The notes below the pieces were generated by a model. The model was not told where the DNA came from and ran no database searches. It was given only the letters and a program-made list of their open reading frames with translations. Both the position numbers and the translations under genes were made by a program. From contig NZ_LT840184.1 in the NCBI RefSeq assembly GCF_900177425.1, positions 4,132,263 through 4,196,262 on the forward strand: DNA of 64,000 bases. The letters run 5' to 3'. The DNA comes from Paenibacillus uliginis N3/975. Its GTDB lineage: Bacteria; Bacillota; Bacilli; Paenibacillales; Paenibacillaceae. Position 1 is the first letter of the stretch; each line of letters begins with the position of its first letter. Positions 52,770 through 61,622 of the stretch are shown here, in pieces.

Positions 52770-53097
52770 CTTGCACAACCTCCCATGACCGCTGCCGTGC
52801 GTACTCATTAATCTTGTAGAGATGATCAAAATAAGCTCGTTTAATCACATCGTCGAGTACTTTGTTTGCTTCGCTTGGTGACGTGATCTCCCTTGCCTGC
52901 TGCCGGATTAGCCCAACGGTTACCTGAAGTACATCAAACAGTTCGCTGAGCATGCGGCGCTGATCGTAGTTCGCTGACTCAATTTCCTCAACCAACTCGT
53001 TTACTTCTTCCTGAAGCTTCACTCTCATATCCCCTGGCTGGTATCCCTTAACCGGATAATCAATCAGAGGGATAGCAAAGCATATATGTTCTGGCAT
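52756..53097 (-). CDS. MazG-like nucleotide pyrophosphohydrolase
   Basis: The 113-aa protein has the MazG helical pattern: KLQEEVNELVEEIESANYDQRRMLSELFDVLQVTVGL, with acidic ExxEE and ExxD metal ligands, which would hydrolyse noncanonical NTPs or (p)ppGpp. In phages MazG can lower the host stringent signal. The ATG at 53097 follows GAGGGG by 6 bases; an upstream ATG at 53130 is rejected. Confidence 0.78.
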   Translation of the reverse strand: MPEHICFAIPLIDYPVKGYQPGDMRVKLQEEVNELVEEIESANYDQRRMLSELFDVLQVTVGLIRQQAREITSPSEANKVLDDVIKRAYFDHLYKINEYARQRSWEVVQDARM

Positions 53098-53114
53098 CCG
53101 TTTCCCCTCGCTTT

Positions 53115-53489
53115 CTAAAAATCCAGCCATCCTCCCAAACTCTTCTTCGGCTTCTCTTCAACTGGCTGCTGTGGCTCCTGTGGTTCGTTTTCTGGCGCCT
53201 GTTCAGATTCCGGCTGTATTTGTTCCGGTATGTGTTTTGGTCCTCCGCTTAGGTCCTGATAAGGCCATCCTAATTCTTCATACTTCTTACGTAATTCCGG
53301 GAACTCTTCCGCGTACTTTCCTCTGCTGTATTCCTGCACAAGCTGTGCGGTTCGAGTGAGCATCCACTTTTTCCGGTTAATGTCCTCCTCGTCCGCCAAC
53401 GGATCGATATCTTCCAATTCTTCCGTCAATGAGACCATGCCTTGTATAGCACGGTTGAATTCTTCGTCATCTTTTATAACTCGGCTCAT
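53115..53489 (-). CDS. Phage hypothetical protein, 124 aa
   Basis: An acidic N-terminus is followed by a helical GKYAEEFPELRKKYEELGWPY segment, a Pro/Glu/Gln-rich linker and a short hydrophobic tail, SLGGWLDF. The tail may be a protein-binding peptide. It overlaps dnaB by 4 bases (ATGA). No named family. Confidence 0.7.
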   Translation of the reverse strand: MSRVIKDDEEFNRAIQGMVSLTEELEDIDPLADEEDINRKKWMLTRTAQLVQEYSRGKYAEEFPELRKKYEELGWPYQDLSGGPKHIPEQIQPESEQAPENEPQEPQQPVEEKPKKSLGGWLDF

Positions 53490-54826
53490 GCGCTTAATCC
53501 CTTCTCCTTGCGCTTTTGCTTCATTTCTTCGGTGATATTCAAGAAGGACTGGTACGGTTTGTCAAACACCATGGTTATCGTTCCAGTGCCGACGTTTCGA
53601 CCCTTGGCAACGATCAGATCAATCAGACCTTTACGGGCGCTATCTGCGTTGTAGTAATCGTCCCGGTAAAGGAATATAACGATATCAGCATCGCTCTCAA
53701 TATTTCCGCAATCTCGAATATCTGACATCATAGGACGCTTATCTTGTCGCTGATCTACGCTTCTTCCTACCGCAGCCAAACACACAACCGGAATCATTAA
53801 CGTACGAGCAATTTGTTTGAGTTGATAAGAGATATACTTGTACATTTCCCTCTCGCTCGTGAAGTTCTTTTCACTTCGGAGATGCTGAAGGTAATCAATA
53901 TACAGTGTCATTTTGGGATACAGCTTGACCATCCTGCGAACGGTACGCCATATATGTTCAATGGTCGGGCCTGACGAATCGTCGATGAATATCTTACGTT
54001 CACCAATCAAATCGGCGGCCCTACTGTAACGTTCCCAGTCACTTTCTGTCATCTGGCCGGACTTCATGTGCGATATCTTGACCCGTCCAACCGCCCCGAT
54101 CATTCTCTCAAGCATATTAAATGCCCCATCTTCACCAGAGACAATAAATGAAGTCGATCCGTCTTCACTGGATGCATAAGCTTCATTGCAAAGGTAAGCT
54201 GATTTACCTACCGACGGCCTGGCTCCGACGACGATAAAATCACCGTTCTGATGCCCTTTACTCATGTTGTTGTAATCTGTGCTGCATGACTTACGTCCGG
54301 TTACACCTCCAGGGTGTTGCGACCGCTTGATGATTATCGACGTATGCCTCTCAAGTAGATCCGATAGATTCATCGGGCCGTCCTTAATCGATGTTCTAGC
54401 CTGGATATCCTCCAGTTCTTCCATGCGAGCCTTGGCGTTTTGCAAGGTTGTTTTCCCTGTTGCTATTAGCTCCGCAGCATCTTTCATCTCACGCTGTACA
54501 TATTCATCGTTAACAATCTGTTGATAATGCCTGAACATCCCATTGGTGTGCGGAACTGATCTTTGGATTTCAGTGATTCTACTGAATCCGCCGATCTTCT
54601 CCACTTTCTTCCCCCAATGTTGTGCAAGTAAGGGGAGGTAAAAGGGATCCGGCTGATCTGAGAATTTCTTATACGCGTACTTTAGCACCTCGAAGATTTT
54701 CCCATTGTCCCAAGCCGGGGAGAATGATTCCGGCATCAGAACGCAGTCGTCCATAAGTGTTTTATCCAACATTATCGATCCCAGGACGTTGATCTCAGCT
54801 TCGTATAAGTAGTTGTAATCATTCAT
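53486..54826 (-). CDS. Phage replicative DNA helicase (DnaB family)
   Basis: From the ATG at 54826 the protein is 446 aa: an N-terminal DnaB domain (MNDYNYLYEAEINVLGSIML), a linker, and the RecA-like helicase core with Walker A GARPSVGKS (about 201-209), Walker B LYIDYLQHL (about 308-316), and KQIARTLMIPVVCLAAVGRSVDQR near H3/H4. It unwinds DNA at the phage replication fork and corresponds to SPP1 G40P. The start overlaps the end of the loader gene; an ATG six bases earlier is the alternative. Confidence 0.93.
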   Translation of the reverse strand: MNDYNYLYEAEINVLGSIMLDKTLMDDCVLMPESFSPAWDNGKIFEVLKYAYKKFSDQPDPFYLPLLAQHWGKKVEKIGGFSRITEIQRSVPHTNGMFRHYQQIVNDEYVQREMKDAAELIATGKTTLQNAKARMEELEDIQARTSIKDGPMNLSDLLERHTSIIIKRSQHPGGVTGRKSCSTDYNNMSKGHQNGDFIVVGARPSVGKSAYLCNEAYASSEDGSTSFIVSGEDGAFNMLERMIGAVGRVKISHMKSGQMTESDWERYSRAADLIGERKIFIDDSSGPTIEHIWRTVRRMVKLYPKMTLYIDYLQHLRSEKNFTSEREMYKYISYQLKQIARTLMIPVVCLAAVGRSVDQRQDKRPMMSDIRDCGNIESDADIVIFLYRDDYYNADSARKGLIDLIVAKGRNVGTGTITMVFDKPYQSFLNITEEMKQKRKEKGLSA

Positions 54827-55256
54827 TTTCATCACCGCCGCCGCTGTAATCCTTGAAGGCCGGAACCCTAGTCTTGTTAAAAAGTTTTTGTAGCTTCTCC
54901 AGAACATGATCTGGGGGTGGACCGACAATATTGTTTTCGTGGTACTCCTTCAAGGACAAAACTTCTTGCTCTCGCTCAATTTTCTGCACGTCATAAATAG
55001 AAAGTTGTTTTTTAGGTCTAAGAATATCGGCTATAGTCGGTTCGAATCTCTCGTTATCAATGTGTAAATCCAAGGCGTACATAGCTTGATCCAACGTGAC
55101 CCCATTGATATTCAGTCTTTCATGCCAAAGCTCTGCAGTTGGACTTGATAGAGCCCTACCACTTTCATCGCGGTTAATTAGATTTGTGAAGCCTGGATAT
55201 GCCCTTTTGATTTTCGCCAACAATCCGATCACTTCCGGCATTGATATTGTCTGCAC
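54819..55256 (-). CDS. G39P-type helicase loader/inhibitor
   Basis: The 145-aa protein has a helical N-terminal part (MPEVIGLLAKIKRAYPGF, then TAELWHERLNINGVTLDQAMYALDLHI) of the G39P family (PF11417), whose SPP1 member holds the helicase until loaded at the origin. A GTG start at 55256 with GAGGTG 7 bases upstream overlaps the initiator gene by 83 bases; a later ATG (55241) also overlaps. It sits between the DnaD-type initiator and DnaB, the SPP1-like order. Confidence 0.82.
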   Translation of the reverse strand: MQTISMPEVIGLLAKIKRAYPGFTNLINRDESGRALSSPTAELWHERLNINGVTLDQAMYALDLHIDNERFEPTIADILRPKKQLSIYDVQKIEREQEVLSLKEYHENNIVGPPPDHVLEKLQKLFNKTRVPAFKDYSGGGDENE

Positions 55257-56151
55257 CTTTGTTCACCTCGTTGGCATAAAGTTGTTTCAGATCGTCAAAG
55301 TCTTCATTCGCCTGTTGGCTACGATTTTTGTACCCCCCAGACTTTTGTTTGTTCTTAGACAGATGTTCCTCATATTTCAATCGCAACCATCCACCTCGTT
55401 TAAACACTGCATAATCACTTGCATAAAACTTATCCACGGATAATTTGTATGAACTGAGAACATCGAGCATCCACGTTAATCCTTCTTGTCCAAACTCGTT
55501 CAGCAGCTTCTCATGTTCTTCGGGCTTGAGCCATACACTTTCTGCATATTCACTTTTGCCCTCACGACTCTTTTCCACTTTGGATTTAGAAGCCATTTTG
55601 TCTACAGCCCCTTTGTGAGTTTTATCAGTTAAACATTCTTCTTTAATACCTTCTTCTTTAATACCTTCTTCTTTCATTGGTTGCTCTGCTGGTTGCTGTG
55701 CTGGTTGCTCTGAAAAATTCTGCTGGTTGATTGTGCCTGAAATCCCTTGTCCTGCTTGGGTTCCTGCTGGTTGCTCTGAAAAATTCTGCTGGTTGCTGTG
55801 CTGGTTGTTCTGCTGGTTGCTATTTTGGATTATTTCGGGCTCATATTCGAAGGAATAAACAGTGAATTTACTGTGCCTTTGGGTCTGTTTTATGAACCCT
55901 TCATCAATCAGTTTTTTGATGAGAGTCTTCAGCCGCTGCTCGGATATATCAAGCCTCCGACTCCAACCAGGGCGACCAAAAATGAATTCCTTGTGATGGA
56001 TTGTGACTTCCAGCCCGTCTATGGTTCGTATCTCAGGCTTGTCTGAATAACGGGCCAGAAAGTACATTTCACAAAACACCATCCAGTAATCTTTATCACG
56101 CCTGAGCCAGTGATTTTGAAGCTCTCTACCAATCGGGATAAACCCGCTCAT
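55174..56151 (-). CDS. DnaD-type phage replication initiator
   Basis: The 325-aa protein starts with a winged-helix replisome-organiser domain (SGFIPIGRELQNHWLRRDKDYWMVFCEMYF, then GRPGWSRRLDISEQRLKTLIKKLIDEGFI). A Gln/Asn-rich linker (about 110-170) with NQQNFSEQPA twice follows, and then a DnaD-like C-terminal segment (LLNEFGQEGLTWMLDVLSSYKLS). It should recognise the phage origin and recruit the helicase loader. Confidence 0.82.
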   Translation of the reverse strand: MSGFIPIGRELQNHWLRRDKDYWMVFCEMYFLARYSDKPEIRTIDGLEVTIHHKEFIFGRPGWSRRLDISEQRLKTLIKKLIDEGFIKQTQRHSKFTVYSFEYEPEIIQNSNQQNNQHSNQQNFSEQPAGTQAGQGISGTINQQNFSEQPAQQPAEQPMKEEGIKEEGIKEECLTDKTHKGAVDKMASKSKVEKSREGKSEYAESVWLKPEEHEKLLNEFGQEGLTWMLDVLSSYKLSVDKFYASDYAVFKRGGWLRLKYEEHLSKNKQKSGGYKNRSQQANEDFDDLKQLYANEVNKGADNINAGSDRIVGENQKGISRLHKSN

Positions 56152-56329
56152 GCCTCCTCACCAACGTTCTCTTTAAGCGTGAATAGCTTTGTTTGGTATT
56201 CAATTCCCCGTGGCACCGAGGACACACCCGAAAATCATCAATGTATTCCTCTCGTCCTGGGTTAATCTCGTTGCCGCATATCTGGCAATCTGGGCAACGT
56301 TCATATATTTCTACAACTGCCTGTTCCAT
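56126..56329 (-). CDS. Small zinc-finger protein, 67 aa
   Basis: Two CxxC pairs, CPDCQICG (overlapping) near residues 12-19 and CPRCHG near 37-42, form a zinc-ribbon-like module; the tail is basic (RLKRTLVRRHERVYP). No own ribosome binding site is visible: an AGGAGG-led 17-codon frame overlaps its start. It overlaps the initiator gene by 26 bases. Confidence 0.7.
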   Translation of the reverse strand: MEQAVVEIYERCPDCQICGNEINPGREEYIDDFRVCPRCHGELNTKQSYSRLKRTLVRRHERVYPDW

Positions 56330-56364
56330 AAGTAGATAGGAAAGCCGTTCATTTGAGATTTCAT
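56311..56364 (-). CDS. Possible 17-aa leader peptide
   Basis: An ATG at 56364 is preceded by AGGAGG (10 bases) and encodes MKSQMNGFPIYLWNRQL. It stops inside the next gene (56126-56329), whose ATG at 56329 has no site of its own. This fits translational coupling. It may also be the original start of a frameshifted gene. Confidence 0.45.
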   Translation of the reverse strand: MKSQMNGFPIYLWNRQL

Positions 56365-56378
56365 GTGAAATGCGCCTC

Positions 56379-56531
56379 CTAAGCGTTTATGATTTTGGTG
56401 GATTCGTTCTTGCGATGGATAATTTGAAGCAGATCAGCCTTAACCTTGTAAACAAGCCAGTCATTAGGATCAAGTCCAGCTGCTTCTATGAATCGTTTTT
56501 GCCTGAGTGTGGGATTCTTTCCATTCTTCAA
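56379..56531 (-). CDS. DUF6906-like small protein, 50 aa
   Basis: A TTG start at 56531, with GGAGTG 7 bases upstream, encodes MKNGKNPTLRQKRFIEAAGL, then DPNDWLVYKVKADLLQIIHRKNESTKIINA. The opening matches the pattern of the DUF6906 phage/Paenibacillus family. Function unknown. It lies 24 bases after the MBL gene. Confidence 0.7.
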   Translation of the reverse strand: MKNGKNPTLRQKRFIEAAGLDPNDWLVYKVKADLLQIIHRKNESTKIINA

Positions 56532-56554
56532 TACTTTCACTCCATTCAGATGAT

Positions 56555-57262
56555 CTATCTATCAGCGACATACACAGGGCACCCAGTCAAAGCTTGTACT
56601 TCCTGTTTGAAAAGATCAGCATCACTGTTCGTATCAGACAAGTGAATCAACCAGATTTCTTTGACCTTACTCATGTCGTTTGCTCTGATGAATTCCTTCA
56701 TGTTTTCAAGGCTGAAATGGGATTTCAGCAAACGTCGCTTTCGCTCAACGCCGACTATTCCTGAGATTATGTTCTGGTCCAAAATATGTTCTGAATAATT
56801 GCACTCTATGAGCAAATGTGTCAGACCGCTAAACTGGAACTGGATATACCAGGTATCTGTTGCGAATAACAGCTTTTCCCCAACCTTGTTCACGAGTAGG
56901 AATCCAAGTGGTTCGTCAGCGTCGTGTTCGACCTCGAATGGCAGGATCGTCCATGTACCTAGTCTGAATTGCTCCCTGGCCTTCACAGAGATTGCACGAT
57001 GCCCACACAATCCAGCTGCTTCCAACGCTCCAGCAGAAGCATACAGGTCAATTCCGAATCTCATGATATTCCGCGCAGCCAAAGAATGATCTTGGTGATG
57101 GTGGGTCATTAAACAACCAGCTATTTCCGACATTCGATAATTTAGGGCTCGTTGTATGTCCTTGAACCGAAGCCCGCACTCCAGCAGCAGGGGTGTATGA
57201 CCGTCAGTCACATAATAGGCATTGCCCGCGCTGCTGGACCCTAATGGCTTAATCTCGATCAT
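56555..57262 (-). CDS. Phage MBL-fold metallo-hydrolase
   Basis: The 235-aa protein has the MBL metal-binding motif THHHQDHS (His54, His56, Asp58, His59), LLLECGLRFKDI near the N-terminus and later HDADEPLGF, ATDTWYI and IHLSDTNSD. It resembles the YycJ/WalJ-type nucleases that flank RecT genes in Firmicutes phages, so a role in end processing is plausible. It overlaps the RecT-like gene at one base. Confidence 0.82.
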   Translation of the reverse strand: MIEIKPLGSSSAGNAYYVTDGHTPLLLECGLRFKDIQRALNYRMSEIAGCLMTHHHQDHSLAARNIMRFGIDLYASAGALEAAGLCGHRAISVKAREQFRLGTWTILPFEVEHDADEPLGFLLVNKVGEKLLFATDTWYIQFQFSGLTHLLIECNYSEHILDQNIISGIVGVERKRRLLKSHFSLENMKEFIRANDMSKVKEIWLIHLSDTNSDADLFKQEVQALTGCPVYVADR

Positions 57263-58374
57263 CAGAAATCGTCGTCAGCTGGAACGTTGTTCTTCTCAGG
57301 CTTATTGCTGGCTGGAGGTGGTGTCTCCATCTTCTGTTCCTGTTTAGGTTGATCAGGAGCAGGCTCGTCTTGTGGCTTCCATTGTGGTTCAGTTGGCGTC
57401 TCAGGCTTGATGTCGATCGGTTCACGATTGGCTCTTTCTGTGATCTCCTCTCGGACTGCAGCATAATCGCCGTCTGAAGCTTGATCATGAATCAGCTCAA
57501 CAAAGGCGCTACCGAAATCTTTTGGAATCTTTTTGACCAAGTTGTTCCGCATCTTACGAATGATCATGGCCTCACGGCTGTGATACTCAGACCATGCCGG
57601 GCTAATCCATTTTTGAAGCTCGTCATCATCCAGTGCCTTCAATCCGAGTTCTGAAGCTTTCTTCAACAGAACAGTTTTCTTCTCAGCAATTTTCTTTAAC
57701 TGGTCAGCATTAGCGTCATATCTCGTTTTCCCTGCTGGCAGCACGCCGAACGTTTCGTTCATCATGTTATTTTGAATATGTGCGACGAGGTTTTTAGCTA
57801 CGTCATCACGTTCTGAAATAAAGTATTGAATACTCTGATCCTTGAAGATGATCGGATACACAACCCGCACGACATCCCCCTTGCCTTTAGGTGTCCATTT
57901 CGGAGGAGTCATCTCCAATCCATTAAAGGACGGGTATTCGAATTCATCTCCTTCTCGCACCAACCAGAAGGGACGGACCTGATCGACGTTTCGACCGAAG
58001 TTACTCAGGATCGCATCGTTACCGTCGCCTTCGATCCCCATTTCAATCTGCTTCTTCCAAACGTCCTTACCATCGACCTTGACCTTGACGTTCCGGATTT
58101 GGAAGTACACTTCGCGCGGACTGGCAGCCGCATTCAACTTCAGTGCAGCCACATTCAGCAGGGTTGTCGTCACATTGTTTTTGTCGAGCTGCGAGTCGTT
58201 GAAGCTCAATCCTTTTGTGTCCAAAGCAGCGTTGATGGAAGACAAAGCATTCATAACGCACTGCTTCGAATACTGATCCATGTTGATGCCGTTATTGACT
58301 AATTGACTTTCGATCATTGGAAGGAATGTATCATTCACTTTTGTTAATCCAGTGGAATAAGTTTGGTTACTCAA
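57262..58374 (-). CDS. RecT-like ssDNA-annealing protein
   Basis: The 370-aa protein has a RecT-like central part: LLNVAALKLNAAASPREVYFQIRNVKV, then KKQIEMGIEGDGNDAILSNFG. The C-terminus is a low-complexity Pro/Glu/Gln/Lys stretch ending DDDF. Position between an SbcC-like ATPase and an MBL hydrolase, the typical phage recombination cassette, supports the call. The TTG start has AGGAGG 9 bases upstream. Confidence 0.65.
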   Translation of the reverse strand: MSNQTYSTGLTKVNDTFLPMIESQLVNNGINMDQYSKQCVMNALSSINAALDTKGLSFNDSQLDKNNVTTTLLNVAALKLNAAASPREVYFQIRNVKVKVDGKDVWKKQIEMGIEGDGNDAILSNFGRNVDQVRPFWLVREGDEFEYPSFNGLEMTPPKWTPKGKGDVVRVVYPIIFKDQSIQYFISERDDVAKNLVAHIQNNMMNETFGVLPAGKTRYDANADQLKKIAEKKTVLLKKASELGLKALDDDELQKWISPAWSEYHSREAMIIRKMRNNLVKKIPKDFGSAFVELIHDQASDGDYAAVREEITERANREPIDIKPETPTEPQWKPQDEPAPDQPKQEQKMETPPPASNKPEKNNVPADDDF

Positions 58375-58376
58375 GG

Positions 58377-60374
58377 TTAAACGCCTCCTGTGTGGGTTTC
58401 GGCTTTATCAACGTATAAGTCGTGATATTCTTTGCTTACGATCAATCTGATTTGCTGGCCTGCCGTGCTCTCGATATCAGTCACAGCCTCAGCGTTATCG
58501 ATAAATATTGGAGCGATCACCTTGTAATGCTCCGACAGAGTATTGATGATATCCAAGCCGGCATTAACCTGTGCTGCTCGGTTTAGGCCGTCTTCGTATG
58601 GAACCAGGTTCGGACCATAAAGGATTTTGCATGTCTCATTCAAAGCGCCGTTAACCTGGGTTTCGAACAACCGGAATTTCACGTTACGGAACTTGGCGTT
58701 GATCTTGGATTCGAGCATCTGAACTTTTGTGCGAGTAAACTCCTCTGTCAGATAGAGCTGCCGCTCCAATTCTTCATATTGCCGAGCAAGTTCTTTCTCC
58801 TCTGTCTTCAGCTCCTCGATGCGCTTCTGCCCTCTTTGGATCTGATCGAACCCGGCGTATTTTCTTTCTTGGGACTCGAGTTCAGCACGCAGACTTACCA
58901 CTTCCAAACGGGCCTCACTTAAGGCACTGACAGACTGTGAGCGAAGTTCTCGTATCGTGCGCTCAATTTCCTCGCGCTCCTGCAATTTGCTTGCATACAC
59001 TGGATCAGAAGCAATGTTTGGAGTAGATGACTCGAGTGTTTCGATTCCTGTCACGAGCTCTTTGATTTCTTGGTCCAGGGCATCCATCTTGATTCGGTTA
59101 GTTTCGATTGTGTCTGTGATCTGTTCAATTTCTTTAGCCCATTGATCAGCCAAAAGCTTTTCGGTTTTTCCGCGAGACACGATCTGTTCAAGGGTTTGGG
59201 ATTTTCGTGTGTTAAACTGCTCCTCTGCCCTTTTCCGCGCTTCTTCAACCTTTTCTATGGGCAACGATTGACCGCAAGTTGCACACGAGTCTTCACCGGA
59301 ATAAACGAACTGCGATTCTTTTTCCTTGTCTCGCTCATCACGCAGCCGGGCTCTCGTTTCCTCGTTCTCTTTAATTTGGGAGCGCAGCCTTGTTACATGG
59401 GCTTCCATCCTTTTCGTTGCATCCTCAAGCGCCCCATAGTCGGCGTTTTTCTTGGAGAGATGCTGGCGCTTGGCACTGATTTTTTCAAACGAACCTGCCT
59501 GGATTTCATTTTTGATCTGAAGCAGCTCGCCATCGATCTCCCGCAGACGGTTTGTTTTAACAGCTATCTCCCCGCCGTTCTGGATTCGGTTCATTTCGTC
59601 TTCTTTGTTGCGGATCCGGTCGCGAAGCGTCTCGATTTGCTTTTGCATCATTTCCTCATTCAGACCGTCAGTATCAGGCATAACTCGCTTGATTTCTGCT
59701 ATGCCGTTGGGGATTTCCTTCAGCCTGCTATTAATTCGAGCCTGATCGCTTTTGATCTTATTTTTGTGAATATCCAAGGTCCGATTTTCCAGAATTGACG
59801 GAAGCTCGGACAAATCCTTGTTGTTCGAGATAACTTCGTTGTCGGATATGTCACCGCAGACCTCCAACAACAACTTTCGGCGTTCATTTAAATCAAGTCG
59901 CTCAGCATAGTACGATGGATTAGTCAGCAGTTTGAACGCTTCCTCGTCAATGATCTTTGAAATCTCAGTTGTGTAATTTCCTTCACTGTATGGAGCGCCA
60001 TCAACAAAATGATTTGTCTTATGACCTGTGAATTCAGCAGTAGCAGCTCCGCGCTTCTTCGTCCATTTTTCGGTGAATACTTTACGGAACTCCCGGCGCT
60101 TCCCATCAACTTCAAGAACACCAATGACCTCGTGCTCAACTCCATGCATCGGCTCACCGTTAGATTCCAGGGTTTTAATCCATTTCTCAGGTTTCCCCTT
60201 CTCCCTGCTGTCCTTGTTAAACAGGAGCCAGTAGAAACCATCGAATAGAGTCGTCTTACCCGCTGCATTGGGGCCGTAGATGTTGGTGTCCTGACCGTCT
60301 GGCTGAAGAGTGACTTCCTGAAGACCTTTGAAATATCTAAAGGTTAAAGAGATAATCTTGATTTGCTTTACCAT
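58377..60374 (-). CDS. SbcC/Rad50-like AAA ATPase with zinc hook
   Basis: The 665-aa protein has Walker A GPNAAGKTTL (34-43), long coiled coils, a CATC zinc-hook motif at about residue 363, and Walker B PIFIDNAEA near residue 625. The overall plan is that of SbcC/Rad50-type SMC-like ATPases, though shorter. An SbcD-like nuclease partner is not seen nearby; the MBL hydrolase may take that place. It probably handles recombination or replication ends. Confidence 0.85.
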   Translation of the reverse strand: MVKQIKIISLTFRYFKGLQEVTLQPDGQDTNIYGPNAAGKTTLFDGFYWLLFNKDSREKGKPEKWIKTLESNGEPMHGVEHEVIGVLEVDGKRREFRKVFTEKWTKKRGAATAEFTGHKTNHFVDGAPYSEGNYTTEISKIIDEEAFKLLTNPSYYAERLDLNERRKLLLEVCGDISDNEVISNNKDLSELPSILENRTLDIHKNKIKSDQARINSRLKEIPNGIAEIKRVMPDTDGLNEEMMQKQIETLRDRIRNKEDEMNRIQNGGEIAVKTNRLREIDGELLQIKNEIQAGSFEKISAKRQHLSKKNADYGALEDATKRMEAHVTRLRSQIKENEETRARLRDERDKEKESQFVYSGEDSCATCGQSLPIEKVEEARKRAEEQFNTRKSQTLEQIVSRGKTEKLLADQWAKEIEQITDTIETNRIKMDALDQEIKELVTGIETLESSTPNIASDPVYASKLQEREEIERTIRELRSQSVSALSEARLEVVSLRAELESQERKYAGFDQIQRGQKRIEELKTEEKELARQYEELERQLYLTEEFTRTKVQMLESKINAKFRNVKFRLFETQVNGALNETCKILYGPNLVPYEDGLNRAAQVNAGLDIINTLSEHYKVIAPIFIDNAEAVTDIESTAGQQIRLIVSKEYHDLYVDKAETHTGGV

Positions 60375-60431
60375 TTGCCTTCCTCGCTTTCCGTGGTATT
60401 ATGAATTTGTATAATTTCTTATTGACCGCTC

Positions 60432-60638
60432 TCATTGGGCGGCTTTTTTTGTGTGATCTGTGACAAGGTTGTATTTTTGTTCGATGATGTTCATCTGGCC
60501 TTTCAGAACTTCCCTATGCTTTGGATCGGTTTCCTCCAGGTACCATTCGTATAGAAACAGCAGCTTATCGATGTCTTTCAGGGTTTCAGGTGTAAGAGAT
60601 TCGCGGAAACTACTAAACAGTTCGCTTTCTGTTCTCAT
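60432..60638 (-). CDS. Phage hypothetical protein, 68 aa
   Basis: A small helical protein (LTPETLKDIDKLLFLYEWYLEE). GGAG lies 9 bases before the ATG. No family recognised. Confidence 0.6.
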   Translation of the reverse strand: MRTESELFSSFRESLTPETLKDIDKLLFLYEWYLEETDPKHREVLKGQMNIIEQKYNLVTDHTKKAAQ

Positions 60639-60641
60639 GCT

Positions 60642-60920
60642 TTAAAGCTCCGCAAGTTCTTGTTCGAGCCGAGTAATTTCACGGTTGATAGCTTCAATAA
60701 CAAGCGTATTTATCTCACCAATCAACTCATTCGAACCGAGGTCAGGTTTTTTAGCAAAACTATCAATGTGTCCAGTTGTATTTCCGTGTTTATCAAAGAA
60801 TCTCATCCGATCGCAAATAATCATCCCGGTGCGCGTGCGATTAAGCTCCTCGATTTTCCTCATGATGGCTTTACCTTTCGTCACTCGCTCTGCCATCCAT
60901 TCCAACGTCTTTTGATCCAT
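60642..60920 (-). CDS. Phage hypothetical protein, 92 aa
   Basis: The 92-aa protein has two helices (residues 1-25 and 65-92) around a short strand region (TGMIICDRMRFFDKHGNTTGHID). GAGG lies 7 bases before the ATG. No family recognised. Confidence 0.6.
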   Translation of the reverse strand: MDQKTLEWMAERVTKGKAIMRKIEELNRTRTGMIICDRMRFFDKHGNTTGHIDSFAKKPDLGSNELIGEINTLVIEAINREITRLEQELAEL

Positions 60921-60952
60921 GTGATTTCCTCGCTTTCTATTAATTTTTATTG

Positions 60953-61555
60953 TTAATTCCCATCCAGTTCTATTTCAGCAGCTTTCTCTTGCAAACTCTT
61001 GAGCATTGAAGGAATATTCAGGCGATTGATAATATCTGCGGAAAGCTGTTCGCGTAAGTTCTTTTCGAGCGTGCTCAGAACAGTATTTTCAGCCTTCTGC
61101 CGTGCATCTGCTATAAGTTCCGATAGTTTCTTTTCAAGCTCCTTGCCGAGCATATTCTTGGCGAAATATTCATGAACGGTATATTTAGCTTCGCGTTCGC
61201 GGTCTGTACGTTTGCCATATTCATCGAATACCTTTCGTTCAAGGAACTTGTCATACTGCGTACCAACAAATTCACTGAGGGATAGTAACTTCACCTCATC
61301 CCTCCACATGCCTGTGTCATATGGGATTTTGATGTTTTGAAGTTTTTCTTCGAAGATGGCAATAAGGAAATCACTTGTTACCTTGTCAGCAGCTTCTTTG
61401 ATTTTTGATTCAATCGTAGACTGTACTTGCTTTTCTACTTTATTGATCAAACGATCTTGCAAGCCCCTTACAACCTCGGTTCTAAGTTCATCCGAAACGG
61501 TTCCAGTTTCAGAGTCAAACCAGTCCAGCTCCAACTCAACTTTCAGCTTTGTCAT
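60953..61555 (-). CDS. Phage hypothetical protein with coiled coils, 200 aa
   Basis: The protein opens with a strand (KLKVELELDWFDSETGTV) and is then almost entirely helical and charged, likely coiled coil (RLINKVEKQVQSTIESKIKEAADK and ELEKKLSELIADARQKAEN). AAAGGAG lies about 8 bases before the ATG. No family recognised. It heads the operon part with the ATPase. Confidence 0.65.
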   Translation of the reverse strand: MTKLKVELELDWFDSETGTVSDELRTEVVRGLQDRLINKVEKQVQSTIESKIKEAADKVTSDFLIAIFEEKLQNIKIPYDTGMWRDEVKLLSLSEFVGTQYDKFLERKVFDEYGKRTDREREAKYTVHEYFAKNMLGKELEKKLSELIADARQKAENTVLSTLEKNLREQLSADIINRLNIPSMLKSLQEKAAEIELDGN

Positions 61556-61622
61556 TGCTCATTCTCCTTTTTTAGGGCTCAAAAACCCGATTTTGGCAAA
61601 AAAATAATAGGTGTTACCGATT

